Shown here: positions 21,265 through 33,300 of the stretch, in pieces
Layout: each line of letters opens with the position of its first letter
How positions within the stretch are numbered: position 1 is the first letter of the stretch
Source of the DNA: Anthonomus grandis grandis
Lineage: Eukaryota > Arthropoda > Insecta > Coleoptera > Curculionidae
DNA length: 64,000 nt
Assembly: GCF_022605725.1 (NCBI RefSeq)
Contig: NC_065556.1
Coordinates: 29,743,140 to 29,807,139 of the forward strand
Reading direction: 5' to 3'
Program-made: the position numbers and the translations under genes
Notes under the pieces: model-generated
Databases searched by the model: none
The model's input: only the letters and a program-made list of their open reading frames with translations
Told to the model about the DNA's origin: nothing

Positions 21265-21320
21265 CGCGTAAACTCGGGGAGAATTTTTTATTTTAAAAAG
21301 TCGTTACTGTCGCACGTACA

Positions 21321-24300
21321 ATGTTTACCCCGAAAGTTTGCCGGGTGTTGCTTATTGGTTTAGTTGCAGCAAATGTCGGGGCGCAGGTGCGTGTCGATTT
21401 TACTGCAAACAATACACTAAGTTATTATTAATTAAATATATTTTTATTGAATAATATAGGAGGAAGGCCCCACAGTTACGATTCCCGATGGAGAGATCTT
21501 GGGGGCGGTAAACTATACCGCGAATGAAAATCTCACTTTTTATAGTTTTCGGGGAATTCCATACGCCAAACCTCCTACAGGAAATCTCAGGTTTGCAGTA
21601 AGTAACCTTAAATGTTCAATTCAATGATTCAATTACATTCACATCGTAAACATGCCTATGAATTTCAGCAAGTAATTAAATTACATACATATATATAAGG
21701 TGTCTCAAGGAGAATCATTTTGGATTCAAATGGGACACCCTATGAACTTTTCAGATTTAATTTAATTTTCGAGCTATCTGTCATGGAAAAAGTGGCTTTT
21801 TTCTTTTAGGCTCCAGTTGAAAACGATGCCTGGAATGGCACATTTAATGCGACTTACGAGAGGGATATTTGCACTCAGTTGGCTGGAACGATAGCCTTAA
21901 CAAACAACGTCGTTTTGGGATCTGAAGATTGCCTCCACGTTAACGTTTATACGACCAACGTAAGTTTTTTTTTTAATGAATAATTTACTTTTATCACAAA
22001 TTTCACTTATGTAATATTAGCCTAATGGTTTATGTGGAGGCTAATGATAAAAACATGTTTATTTTATTGTATTTTTAACCCTTTATAAGTATTTTTGTTT
22101 AAATGAAATGCATTTTTTCTTTAACACGTTGAACGCCACGTGCCCACCAGTGGACATTTTAATTTTTTATAGTGGGACAAAGTGATCACCGGTGGTCATT
22201 AGTGATTTTAGTTGCTATGACAATATGACCACCCGTGGGCACACTTCGAATTATATTTGGAGACCGCGTGCTCATCGGTGGGAACGTTTTGCTTATGTTT
22301 AGCATTTAAAATATAAACTTTGGTCCCAGAATGACAGTTATCAATTCTCAAAACAAGTCATAATATTTGTGAAAAATTCAAAAAAATATATAAAAAATAA
22401 GTAACTGAAAAAACATTCTAAACCAAATTAACATTTCACAAAAATAATTTACTTATGGTCATTAAAACATGGTATACACATTGGTTGTTGACATTGCTGA
22501 CAAATAGTGTTCACCTTTTTAGCATTTTTTCGGGCATAGGCTGAATTATGCTGTCTTGACATATTTGTATAACATACTTTACATCTCTCGCTAGTCACCC
22601 TCTTTTGACCCTCCACTTCCTTTAATGGGACTCTCTAGAAGTTGATGGGCGAGCAGCTAATGGCATATCTTAAAAATGGTGATAGGGAAGACGTGACAAA
22701 CTATCGGCCCATTAGCAAGTTATGCATTTTTGGCAAAATCCTGGAAAAAATTATGTACGACACAATTTTTCCGAGTGTAAAACATAGAATTATTCAAGAA
22801 CAGCATGGTTTTTACCCTAAAAGATCTCTTGAAACAAATCTACTATGCTTTTCAGAATTTGTCACTAAAACAATAGATAACACAGGTCAAGTGGATGTGA
22901 TATATACCGACTTCAGTAAAGCATTCGACAAAATTGATCCTGAAATATTAATACAAAGGCTTGAAGAAGTCGATGTTGATCCTGCAATAATTAGATTATC
23001 CTGTTCCTATAATACAGGAAGAAAAAGTAGAGTAACTATTGATGGCCATAAATCCGAGTGGTTTGACATAACATCAGGTGTACCGCAAGGCAGTCACCTG
23101 AGTCCGTTGTTTTTTATAATATATATAAATTCAATAAAAAAATGTTTTAAACACTGCAAAATATTACTTTTTGCAGATGATTTGAAAATCTACTTAAAAA
23201 TCGAGACCATGGATGACTGCCTCAAAATCCAACAAGACCTTTTGCGCCTTGAACAAAACTGTCAGAAAAATCGTCTCTTTCTAAATTCTGCAAAGTGCTT
23301 TTGTATTTCTTTTACAAAAAATATTACCAAAATAATATCGCCTTACTCTATAAATAGCAGTAATCTGAAACGAGTTGTACAGATTAGAGATCTGGGAGTA
23401 ATCCTGGATGAAAAATGGACTTTTAAATCTCACATTGAGCGAGTGATATGCGAGTCCAATAAGATGACTGGTTTCATAAAAAGAAATTCAACGGATTTTA
23501 AAAACCCAAATTCAATTATCTCCTTATATAATGCTTTTGTCCTCAGTAAACTTTCTTTTGCCTCAGTAATATGGAATCCGAAGTACAATGTAGACATTAC
23601 GCGCCTAGAGCGGGTACAAAATAGGTTTCTAAAATATCTAGGATTTAAGACCAATATGCCAATATACAACCATAATTATACCATTATACGAGCCAAATTT
23701 AAATTTTTAACCCTTGAATACAGAAGAAATATCACAGATCTTTTTACGCTTTATAAAATAGTAAATTGTCACGTCGATTTACATTATCTTCTATCTCACA
23801 TTAATATACGGATACCAAGGCAAAATGCAAGAAACCGAGACTTGTTTGCAGCTGATTTTTATCGAACCAACGTAGGACAGAACTCTCCACTTTCTAGAAT
23901 TCAAAATGTTTTTAATTTTTACAACAATTTTCTGAATTCGGATATTTTTAGAACGCCGATAGGATCCTACAAACGCCAATTAAAAACCTATTTTTTAAAA
24001 AAGATAGAATAATATTATTTTTATTTATTTAATTCCGAACTTGTAACAGTTTACGCTCTATTTAATCTCATTAGTGTATTCATCTAAATTTCCCTTTTCT
24101 TTTTGATTGGTTCTACACACGTGACATGTAAATTTAAGACAATGTTTGGTAAACCTATCATAAGTTTGTTATATATACACAGTGGATGCTTTTTTGGTAC
24201 TTGTGTACTGTTCGCAACCTGAACTTGTAATAAATAAATAAATAAATAAATAAATATCCAAATTATCAGTAGATTCTACTAGGGCCGAAGCAATAAATTA

Positions 24301-27300
24301 TCTAAATCGGGTTATATTCATTTTTTTGTTATTTACCTTGTTAAATACATGTAAGGCATTTACAACTGTCGTAGCAGTTATTAGATGAAAAAGTACACGT
24401 TTATACCATTTTACAGTACGGCGACAGTAGGAGGCATAGGCTGCCATCTGATCTGAGCGATCGATAAATGTTTTCCTTTTGTTGTAGTCTAACACAACAG
24501 CTGGTTTGGTATACATTTTCCCTTTTTTTAAAAAAGTTGTAACTGAATCGTCATGTTTGGTACTAAGCATCAACACATCCCGTTTGTCTTTCCATTTTAG
24601 TACTACTGTTTTTCTTTCATTCTGTCTTGCAATTACATCTCTTTTTTTTAATGTTGCTTGAGTAACTTCTGGAGGATTGCCTTTTCGATTGGTTCTTAAC
24701 GTTCCAACGAGATGGGTCTTCTCTGCTCTATCATTTTATCGTCTAACGAGACACTTGTATACCAATTGTCCGTAAAGAGTGTTCTTCCTGAATTTAAGAG
24801 GCCATCCATCAATTCAGTTACAACTTTTTCTGAGACTGCTATATCATCGATCTTCTCCTTGCCTGTATAGACTTTAAATGCCCAAGTATATCCTCCTGTT
24901 TTTTTCTTTTTTTTTTTTTTTTTTTTTTTTTGGGGTCTGTTTCGTCCTATACCCACTAAAACTCCACCGCTGGTGCCTTGTGGCTCCCTACACTGCGGTC
25001 TGCTAAGAAGCAGTCCTATTGGGTCCCATATGTTTAGTCCCACAGGTTCAATTCTGTAGCTTCAAGGAAGTCCAGGATTGTGCCCAGTGGTAGATTTCTT
25101 ATATCCTCTGGTGAGGGTTTCTCTTCCCCCAGGAATGTTGCCCTGGTTTGATTAAATGCTTCACAGAAGCACAGTATGTGAAGAGTTGTTTCGTCCTCCT
25201 CATTGCATCCCCTACATAGCGAGGTAACTGATTTCCCTAGCGTATGCAGGTGTTTCCTCCTGTTTCCTTTCATCGATACAAACAATATCTTCTGGAACAT
25301 ATGCTTCTTGAAACTTGTACTGGATCATCTTTAGGGCGTCACTTATCTTCCATATCTCTTGGACTTTCGTTATCACAAGTATGAAACATGCTTAATATGT
25401 TTTCGAATCTATTTCGGCTCATTACTTTAGGAATATTATTTTGATACAGGAGACCCTTAGACCAATAATCCCTTAGTTGTAGTACTTAAAGTAAGCCCAT
25501 CCAAATAATACTTCCTAAAAATGTACGCATTTCCAAAGGATCGGTATCAACCCACTTTGCAATTCTTTCTTTATCCGTCTGATTGCCGAAGTTTGTAATG
25601 CCGATAATTTTTTGTAAAGCAAATCTGTTGGTTTCCGTAACAAACAGATTTATTATATCGTCATTTATGAAATATATGAAAAAATCCACAGGATCTTTTC
25701 CAGCTAACTCAACAGCTATGCCGGGATTTACTCCTGTATTGTTCGGAAATGTATCGAATGTTAAACGGTCTCCATTTACAGGCTTCCATCTCCGGCCATT
25801 TATAAGATTCGCTAAAGGAACAACATCATCCGAATTATTTCCTCCATCTTCAGTATCAGATTCTGAATCAGAGCTGCTCTCCTCCGGCTCAAAATCTCGA
25901 TCATTGATTGAATCGTCCGAAAATCCTGTTATTATTTCCTCATCAGTCAAATTTTTTAATTCAGCGGCAAGTTCGGCATCTGTTAAGCGTCTTCCAGTCA
26001 TTTTTAAATAATTTGTAAAACAAAAACCTAAACAAAACATAAAATTAAAATAAAAAAACGGTAAAAAAAGCAGTATACCCTTTCGATGAACACTTGGTCC
26101 CAAGATGTAAAATTACATTCTAGGACCAAGTGACCACCAAGTAAAGATACCATAATAAGAAAATATTTATCAAAAATAATTACTCTAAGGTCATACCAAG
26201 TCCAAAATATCGACAAAACTAAATAATAAATGTTGGTCCTGACAAGCGACACAAGAAATGTCCACCCGTGACCACGAGGTTCCCTGCCTGATTTTAATGA
26301 TGACCACAACGTGTTAAATGCTTAGCAGAAATTCGTACAACATGACTATGTTTCTTAACGCTTCGTCCTATATAAGTCCTTGTCGCCATCTTATTTTCGT
26401 TAGCATTGGAATGACAGTGCGACCTTATGAAATTACTATAAACCCTACACAACGAATCAATATGACTGATATGACCGCCATCTTTTTTTTTGTTATGATT
26501 GACACGAGAAAGACTTTATGAAATTATTAGAATTTCTGCAGAATAAGACACCGTTTTTTATCGAAGTTAATTTTTGGGTTCTCCCAGGCAGTCGAAGTCA
26601 TTTCGACTTGTTTTCTAGACAATTAGAGCCTGGAATAAATGGAAAATTGAGTTTAAGTGCCTGGAAGTATGCAATTATTTTATTTCTTCCAGGCATTTGC
26701 AGGCGTTCTCAACAGTGAAAGTAATTTTTAAACTTATTCCAGGCAGTCGAAGTAATTTTTTCTAGTTTTTCAATGAGATTGGAGTCAAATTGTAAATTTG
26801 ACTCCAATCAATATTTAGACTTTTGACATCCAATCCAATAATTGGAAATGGATGTCAAAAGTCTATTTCTTGCAATTTCTGCCTCATTTAATTTTTCAGA
26901 TGCGGCCTGGATAGCCTGGAAATGTCAAGTTTCTTACATCATTTTCAAACTATAGGTGTCAATTTACCCAGACATATGAGAAATTGTTAAAGAAACTGAA
27001 ATGAAATGTATATTTTAAGAGTGACATAAATAAAAACCAAATTAAGCACAGACCATATAAGCATAGAGTAAATCAAAATATAATAAGGAATACAACGTAA
27101 TAAATATAGTTAATATAATTCACGAATTTTGACACGGCATATCTATATTTTGTATAGCATCATTATAGAAATACCAAATCATATCTAGTTTTACGGGCCA
27201 CTGAGATTAAAACTTCACGATCTGTGACTTCTTTTCTCTTAACCTGGATAGAGCTGATGTTCGTGCATAACTAGTACATAGCCACCAATACTAACTTCAT

Positions 27301-30300
27301 TTTTATGTACATTACTGGGTATTTCAATTGCTAACGTACCTGTCTCAGATTGCTCCCCAATTGAGGTGAATTTGTTCGCTTTCTGTATAGGAGACATATC
27401 CTGTGCTGTCAGTTTCTAATACGATTGTCGTTAGATTCATCATTGATCTCGTAGGACCACGAACTGGACTGCTAATGCATATGGCCACGATACCCAAAAA
27501 TGCCATTTTTATCCTTTTGATGTTGGTCACTCTGAATATTTTCAGTGTTGCCAACAAAAAATATATTGAATAACGGTAATGAAGTGTGACCTGTCACGAA
27601 CTAAATACAGCTTCCTCCTTATTTAATACCTGGATAATGTATCACCATCCTTATTTAAGCGTATTTGGTTCATTGTTTCTCAAAACCGAATTATTGTGAA
27701 TTGTCTATCTGTGGTTGTACCTATTAATGCGGAAACACTGTAGATAGAAGGAAAATTTTAAATGAAGATCATCATTTTCATGGCATTAGGATTTATAAGA
27801 TTCAAGTTTATCAGAATAATAAAACAAGTATTTTAAAGTGCATGTATCTATCCCATGTTAATTGAAACATTGTCTCATTTTAGGTGAGGATGACTTTCTT
27901 TCATAAATTTTAATGAAATTCTAGTAGTACAGGTTTCTAGAAGTACAAGAAAAATCGTAGATCTAACGCAACTGTCTTAAATTCTTAACTAAATGATTCT
28001 ATTTTGGTTGGTTTGTGGTTTTAATGGCTTCTGCTACGAGGCAATCTGCCAGCACGATTTGGAAATTCGGGAAAAGTGTCGCGGGTATGTACCCTGTTCC
28101 CCGAATCGATACTTTCACAATTTTTAATACTGAAATGCACGGTGACGCCTCCATATACCTATTATTGAATAATAGGTATATGGACGCCTCCCCTATGATG
28201 CATCCGGCCTGGCTACCGGCGTGAATAGGTTCAGCTACCACTGGCAAAGGTCAAGGGCAGGAAAGGGTCTAGGAAGGGTTCCTAAGGATAGGAAAGGAAA
28301 GAACGACCACGTGTTGACTGGGTGCAGGATGACGCGGAAGTGGGCTTGATACTTTCACTAAATTTACTTCTTAAAGGCACGTTATATCCAACGGCAAGGG
28401 GTAGGAAAGGGTTTAGGAAAGGAGTCCGAAGGATAGGAAAGGAATAGAACGACCACGTGTTGACTGAGTGAAGGATGACGCGGAATTGTGATTCTATTTT
28501 ATATATTTGTAAACATAACCTCTCAAAAACGTTAATTGTTTTGTTTCCCTACAATTGGCACAACTGAAATTTGTCAGAGTGACCAACATCGAAAGGACAC
28601 AATCACGCAAAATGGCGGCCACCTAGTAGTGGTCTTTTACTTTTCAGTGAATTAGCAATCCAGGTATATTTATAAAGTTCGTGCGTGGGACTGATTTAAG
28701 TTTTTATATGAAACAATGAGTCAAAAGTCCATTTTCAACAGCATGGATCGCTTGGAATCTTATTTTCGCTGGCCTTGCAAGGACAGTAGTGCGACTTTAT
28801 GAAATTATTATACAATCCGCACAATAAGTCAACGGTTTTCTTTACAACCGCCATCCTGTTTTAATTAACCTTGGCATGATAGTGACTTTTATAAACAAAA
28901 TTAAGATTTCATGACGTATTCGCCATTTCTTTCACTGATTACGCCGCCATTTTGTTTTCATTGACATTGATGTGACTTACTCATTAACTTCCGAAGTCAA
29001 GCGAACGCCAAATTTAATAGTATATAAGAATATAATTGATTCATTGTCCATTAGAGCTAATATGAATAAAATATTATTTCAGTATAAACAATTTAGATTT
29101 TAGCAAACCCCAATTGTAATAATTAGTCTAGTTTAAAAAACCTCGCCTTTTTAGAAACAAGATGGCGGATTTCCTGTTATTCTTACGTTAAAAAAATCTA
29201 TAACGAATATTTCACCATTTCCAGATCACTGGAAATCTGCCTGTAATGGTTTGGATCCACGGCGGTACCTTCCAAGCTGGTTCCAACTCGATCGGCGAAT
29301 TCCCGCCGGACTATTTTCTCGAAAAAGGCGTCATTATGGCCGCCATCAATTATCGACTAGGCGTTTTTGGATTTTTAAGGTTCAATAATTATCCACATAA
29401 ATTATTATTTTTTTATTAAACGTTCTATTTAGTACAAGCGATTCAAGCGCTTCCGGAAACTGGGGCCTCAAAGACCAGGTGTTGGCCCTAAAATGGGTTA
29501 AAAATAATATCCAATACTTCGGCGGTGATCCTGATAATATCACCATATTTGGCGAAAGTGCCGGGGCTGCTTCCATATCTTACTTGGTTCAAAGCAATCA
29601 GACCCAAGGTAAATAAACACTTTCTACTACTAAAAATTACATTAAAAACAATGTTTTTCAGGTCTGTTTAAGGCTGCCATAATGCAGAGCGGCTCAAGCC
29701 TATGCCACTGGACATTATCCCTGAGTCCGGAGGAAAAGGCTTCAAGGGTGGGCCTCAGACTAGGGATCATCACCTTTTCCAGTGAAACATTAATTAATAG
29801 ACTGCGAGCCGTGGATTATAGAAGTTTGAAATTGGCTGAGAACAATGTCACCGTAGAAGTAGGTTAAATTGACTTACTAAACCAAAGTAGTACCACCTCA
29901 TGCTCGGTAGCAGAGTATTTTCTTGGAAAAGAATCTCTGGAAATGTACCTTATGTTAGTGTATTTTTTTATAAGGAAAAAATATGCGTCTCTTTTCACTC
30001 GTTTATTATAAACATAGTTCTGGGTTATGGGTGTGAAAAAACAGGAACTAGCTCAAAACTTTCAACATGTTTAGGCACAGAAGCATTCATCATTAGGAGG
30101 ACCCGAGGCTTGAACCCAAGCTTTGACATAGGGCAGTTCGGAGTGATATAGAAAGAGAAATCTGAAATATTCTTTAACCAGTGCACCAACCATTAATCTG
30201 GGGATCTATTAATCTGGGGAGAATATAATCATGACAAAATAGAGGATCCTGTGTAGATTAATAATTGGAACATGCTTTAATTCCACTCTTCATTATATTC

Positions 30301-33300
30301 ATTTTTTTTCGCTATTCCATACATCCAGGTCTTCCACTTTATCTTGACTTTCAACTACATTACATGCTCGTAATTCTTCAGAAAAGGTGATATAAGCAGG
30401 CGGAATGAACTCTTAGTTCTGCAAGACTATGTACTTTTTCTTCATTCAAAGTAAGAAGCTCTCCTGTTCGGTATACCCATTTTCTTTATTGCAACATTTT
30501 TAAAGACTTCGTTCATTGCATGTTTTTAAAACGTTTTTTGGGCTCTTCAACATTTTAAATTTTTCCTTGTCACGTAAAACAGTTGCTTTTACTAAACAAA
30601 AAGAGAAGAATATTAAAATTTTTGACTATATTTACACACAGGTAAAGTTTGTTTTTGATTTTCTTCGACTTCCTGAGAGAAATATCTTCATTTTTTGTCC
30701 TCCTCCAGGCAGTCCATGGACATATATTCTCATTTTTATTTTCTTACAGGCTGTTAAAGGTTTTTTCAACTGCCTGGAAGAGATATTTCTTATTTTCCTT
30801 CTCCTTACGGTAGTCCTGTAAGAAACATTACCATTTTCTACTTCTTTTAGAAAGCGGTTTTTTTACATTGTTATGTTTTACACTCTTTTGTCACGATTTT
30901 ATTTTTCGACCCTTGACAGCTCCATAAAGAACTCTAATGGCCAGAAATACACTTGGCATTCTGCCACTGAATTCGGCACTCAAGCGAAGTGGTCAGCGTT
31001 CGTTCACATGATTCTTAGAAAATGGTTAAAAATTAGATGTAGAAAAAAGATTTTTAAATTCCTGAGAGAAATATCTTCATTTTAGTTTTCTTACAGGCAA
31101 AAAAATTTTTTTTCGACTGTCTGAAAGCGGTATTAAACAGCGTGATAGCCGGTCATTTGCGTTGTGTTTCGTGATTTTAGTGCTTGTGATTGTGTGAACT
31201 CTGGAATACTCCTGAAAAGGTTTTTTATAGGTACAACTTTTGTCCACAGAGTGTCAAGTTGATCTAGTCATACCTCGAGAACAGGGTACAATCAAGGTAG
31301 AGGAATTGAGGATTTTTTCAGCAGACATTTAAGACTTTTAATTTATAAAAAATACTCAAGAGGACCCAATACAGACACCTAAGTGTTCTTAAAACCAACA
31401 TCTAGATCTCATTATTTAACACTTTTTCCATATAACATAGTAAAATACTTTCTGCCTTTTGTATATGAAAGTAATAGTTTATGGCAAGTTCCATTTTGTA
31501 CAGGTTTTCTAGGGGGTAGTTTAAGGTTTACGGTATCGAAGGCTTTTTTCAATTCAATATATACCACTATACAAAAAACTTATTTTTCATTATTTTATAT
31601 TATTTATTTAATTTAATCTAAGCGCCATAACTCTTAAATACAATATTTGAGGTACAATGGTTTTTTTATAAAACCAGGAGCTAAGACTTTATCTGTCGTC
31701 TTCTAAACTCGTTTCTTATTTTTAATATTCTTCCCCTAACCTAATTTTTTCTAAATATATGAAATAAAAGGAAAAATCAATTTATTGGTATTTGGTGTGT
31801 CGTCGAGAGGCGAGTGTTGTTAAGATTGGCTTCGTCCTTGGACCCATACTATTTATAAAATTTATGTGTGGAGGCCTTGGGTTTAGTGAAATCTGTAGAT
31901 TGGCCTATGGTATTCTGGGAAATCTTATGTTCGTTAAGACGGACGGGGAGCACTTTGAAGCCCTTAAAGGTGTAATCTGTGAACTGGACCAGGGTATGGG
32001 CAATTAAATTTTATAACAAATTTGCCAGATAAATAAAAGATCCTTCCACAACTGAAGAATATTTTTTTTTTAATGGCCTTGTATCGAGCACATTTAGCCA
32101 CAAGTTCCGAGTGGAACACTGAAGAATATCTGAAATTTCAATTTTAATCTGTGTGAGTTTTTTATTATTTTTTTTTTAATATGTATGTAGCTAAAACTTC
32201 GTTCAATAGTACTATTGTTTCTCTTTTATCCTCCTTGACGAATATTAGGGTATTGTCAAGTTTGAATCTACTTAGAAGTTCTTACAACTATTAATTGGGT
32301 TTTGTTAAGCATTTCACCCAGTGTCTAAGGATATGAGAGAATGGATCTACTTACTACTTAAAACTCCTTTCCAATTATGCACTATTTCCAAATTTTTTTC
32401 TATACCTACTTTTTCAGAGTTATTTAGTAGATGATCTTCTGGCCGGCCTACCTTGGGGTCCAGTATACGAACCTGACATAGAAGGCGCATTTTTCACTAC
32501 CAATAACAGAAGCTGGCTGGAATATTCCGAGGGAAATTTCCAGCGAGTGCCAATGATCATGGGTTTTAATTCGAACGAAGCTGGAGCAGTCACTGATTAT
32601 ATCGGTATGTATATGTCAATTTATGAGGAATTTTCCTCTTCGTTCATGGATCTTGCAAGTGTTCTTACTAGTTTCGATATTTTATTCTGTGGTAATTTTA
32701 ACCTGCCCAATGCAGTATGGACGAATCTGTGTGTTGAAACAGTTTGGTCTATATTGTTTGCAAATGGGCTTTATAGTTGTAGCAAGTGAATAACTTGCCA
32801 AATTTGTTTGGTACCATTTATTTTTCCCCAGTTTGTCTGATGCTACTATCATACTTGCTATTGAAAATTTGTTACAGGATCGATTAAGTACTTCGATTAA
32901 TTGTGATTTAGATTTTAAGTATGACATTGCTAGCATGAATTGGGATATTGCTTTTGATTAGCAAGATATTAATAAATGCATTGATATTTTTTACAATACT
33001 CTCTATTCCGCTAAAATACGAAGGTCTGGGTCATAACCCAATAGCATGCATATGGAAGACAAGGTATTTCAAAGCTACCTGTAGGAAACCTGGATCAGCA
33101 AAGCTCCTGATTATAAGTTTGATTACATTCTGGATTTAAATTGCATGACTTTTTCTTTATTGGATAGATTTAATGATATTTTACGCCTTCCTAACAGAAA
33201 CTCTTTTGACCTTGATCGTATCCTATCTGTTTTTCTTATAAACTATGTGCGTACTTTAAGTAAGCATCTGCATCACTTTTTTAATCTTTGCTTGACATCA

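Larger units (their letters stand above)
22449..26001 (-). pseudogene. piggyBac transposase, split by two LINE insertions
   Basis: The start MTGRRLTDAEL (26001) is followed by an acidic N-terminal region and DPVDFFIYFINDDII. A frame break near 25486 precedes YWSKGLLYQNN. The first Asp is in DIVCIDE (about 25260-25275). A LINE fragment then interrupts, and about 30 residues normally following the first Asp are absent. The chain resumes at GGYTWAFKVYTGKE, with the second Asp in LFTDNWYTS and the third in IDRSDQM. The second LINE (about 22630-24256) separates the C-terminal Cys-rich finger (CKVCYT, CQQCQQ, CIPCF) ending at 22449. The copy is dead. Confidence 0.88.
22125..26313 (-). mobile_element. 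piggyBac element in esterase intron 3, carrying two LINE insertions
   Basis: TTAA target duplications lie at 22121-22124 and 26314-26317. The termini are CACGTTG and, in reverse, CAACGTG. The left end carries at least four imperfect palindromes of the form TGxCCACCxGTGGxCA (about 22139-22285), and the right end has similar units (about 26124-26140 and 26258-26275). These are plausible transposase binding sites. The transposase is on the minus strand, opposite to the esterase gene. Confidence 0.92.
27495..28625. mobile_element. Non-autonomous inverted-repeat element, family M, copy A
   Basis: The left end has GATGTTGGTCACTCTGAA then TTTTCAGTGTTGCCAAC. The right end carries the complement of GATGTTGGTCACTCTGAC and AAATTTCAGTTGTGCCAA, followed by AAAGGACACAATCACGCAAA and ATGGCGGCC. 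The same ends occur at 36800-37022 and 53790-55105. The interior, about 1.1 kb, has no transposase. It includes a palindrome and a tandem duplication. The superfamily is not recognised. Confidence 0.7.

Noticed and set aside
29682..29867. A separate small gene of 61 residues
   Set aside because: It is esterase exon 6 read past its donor at 29858.
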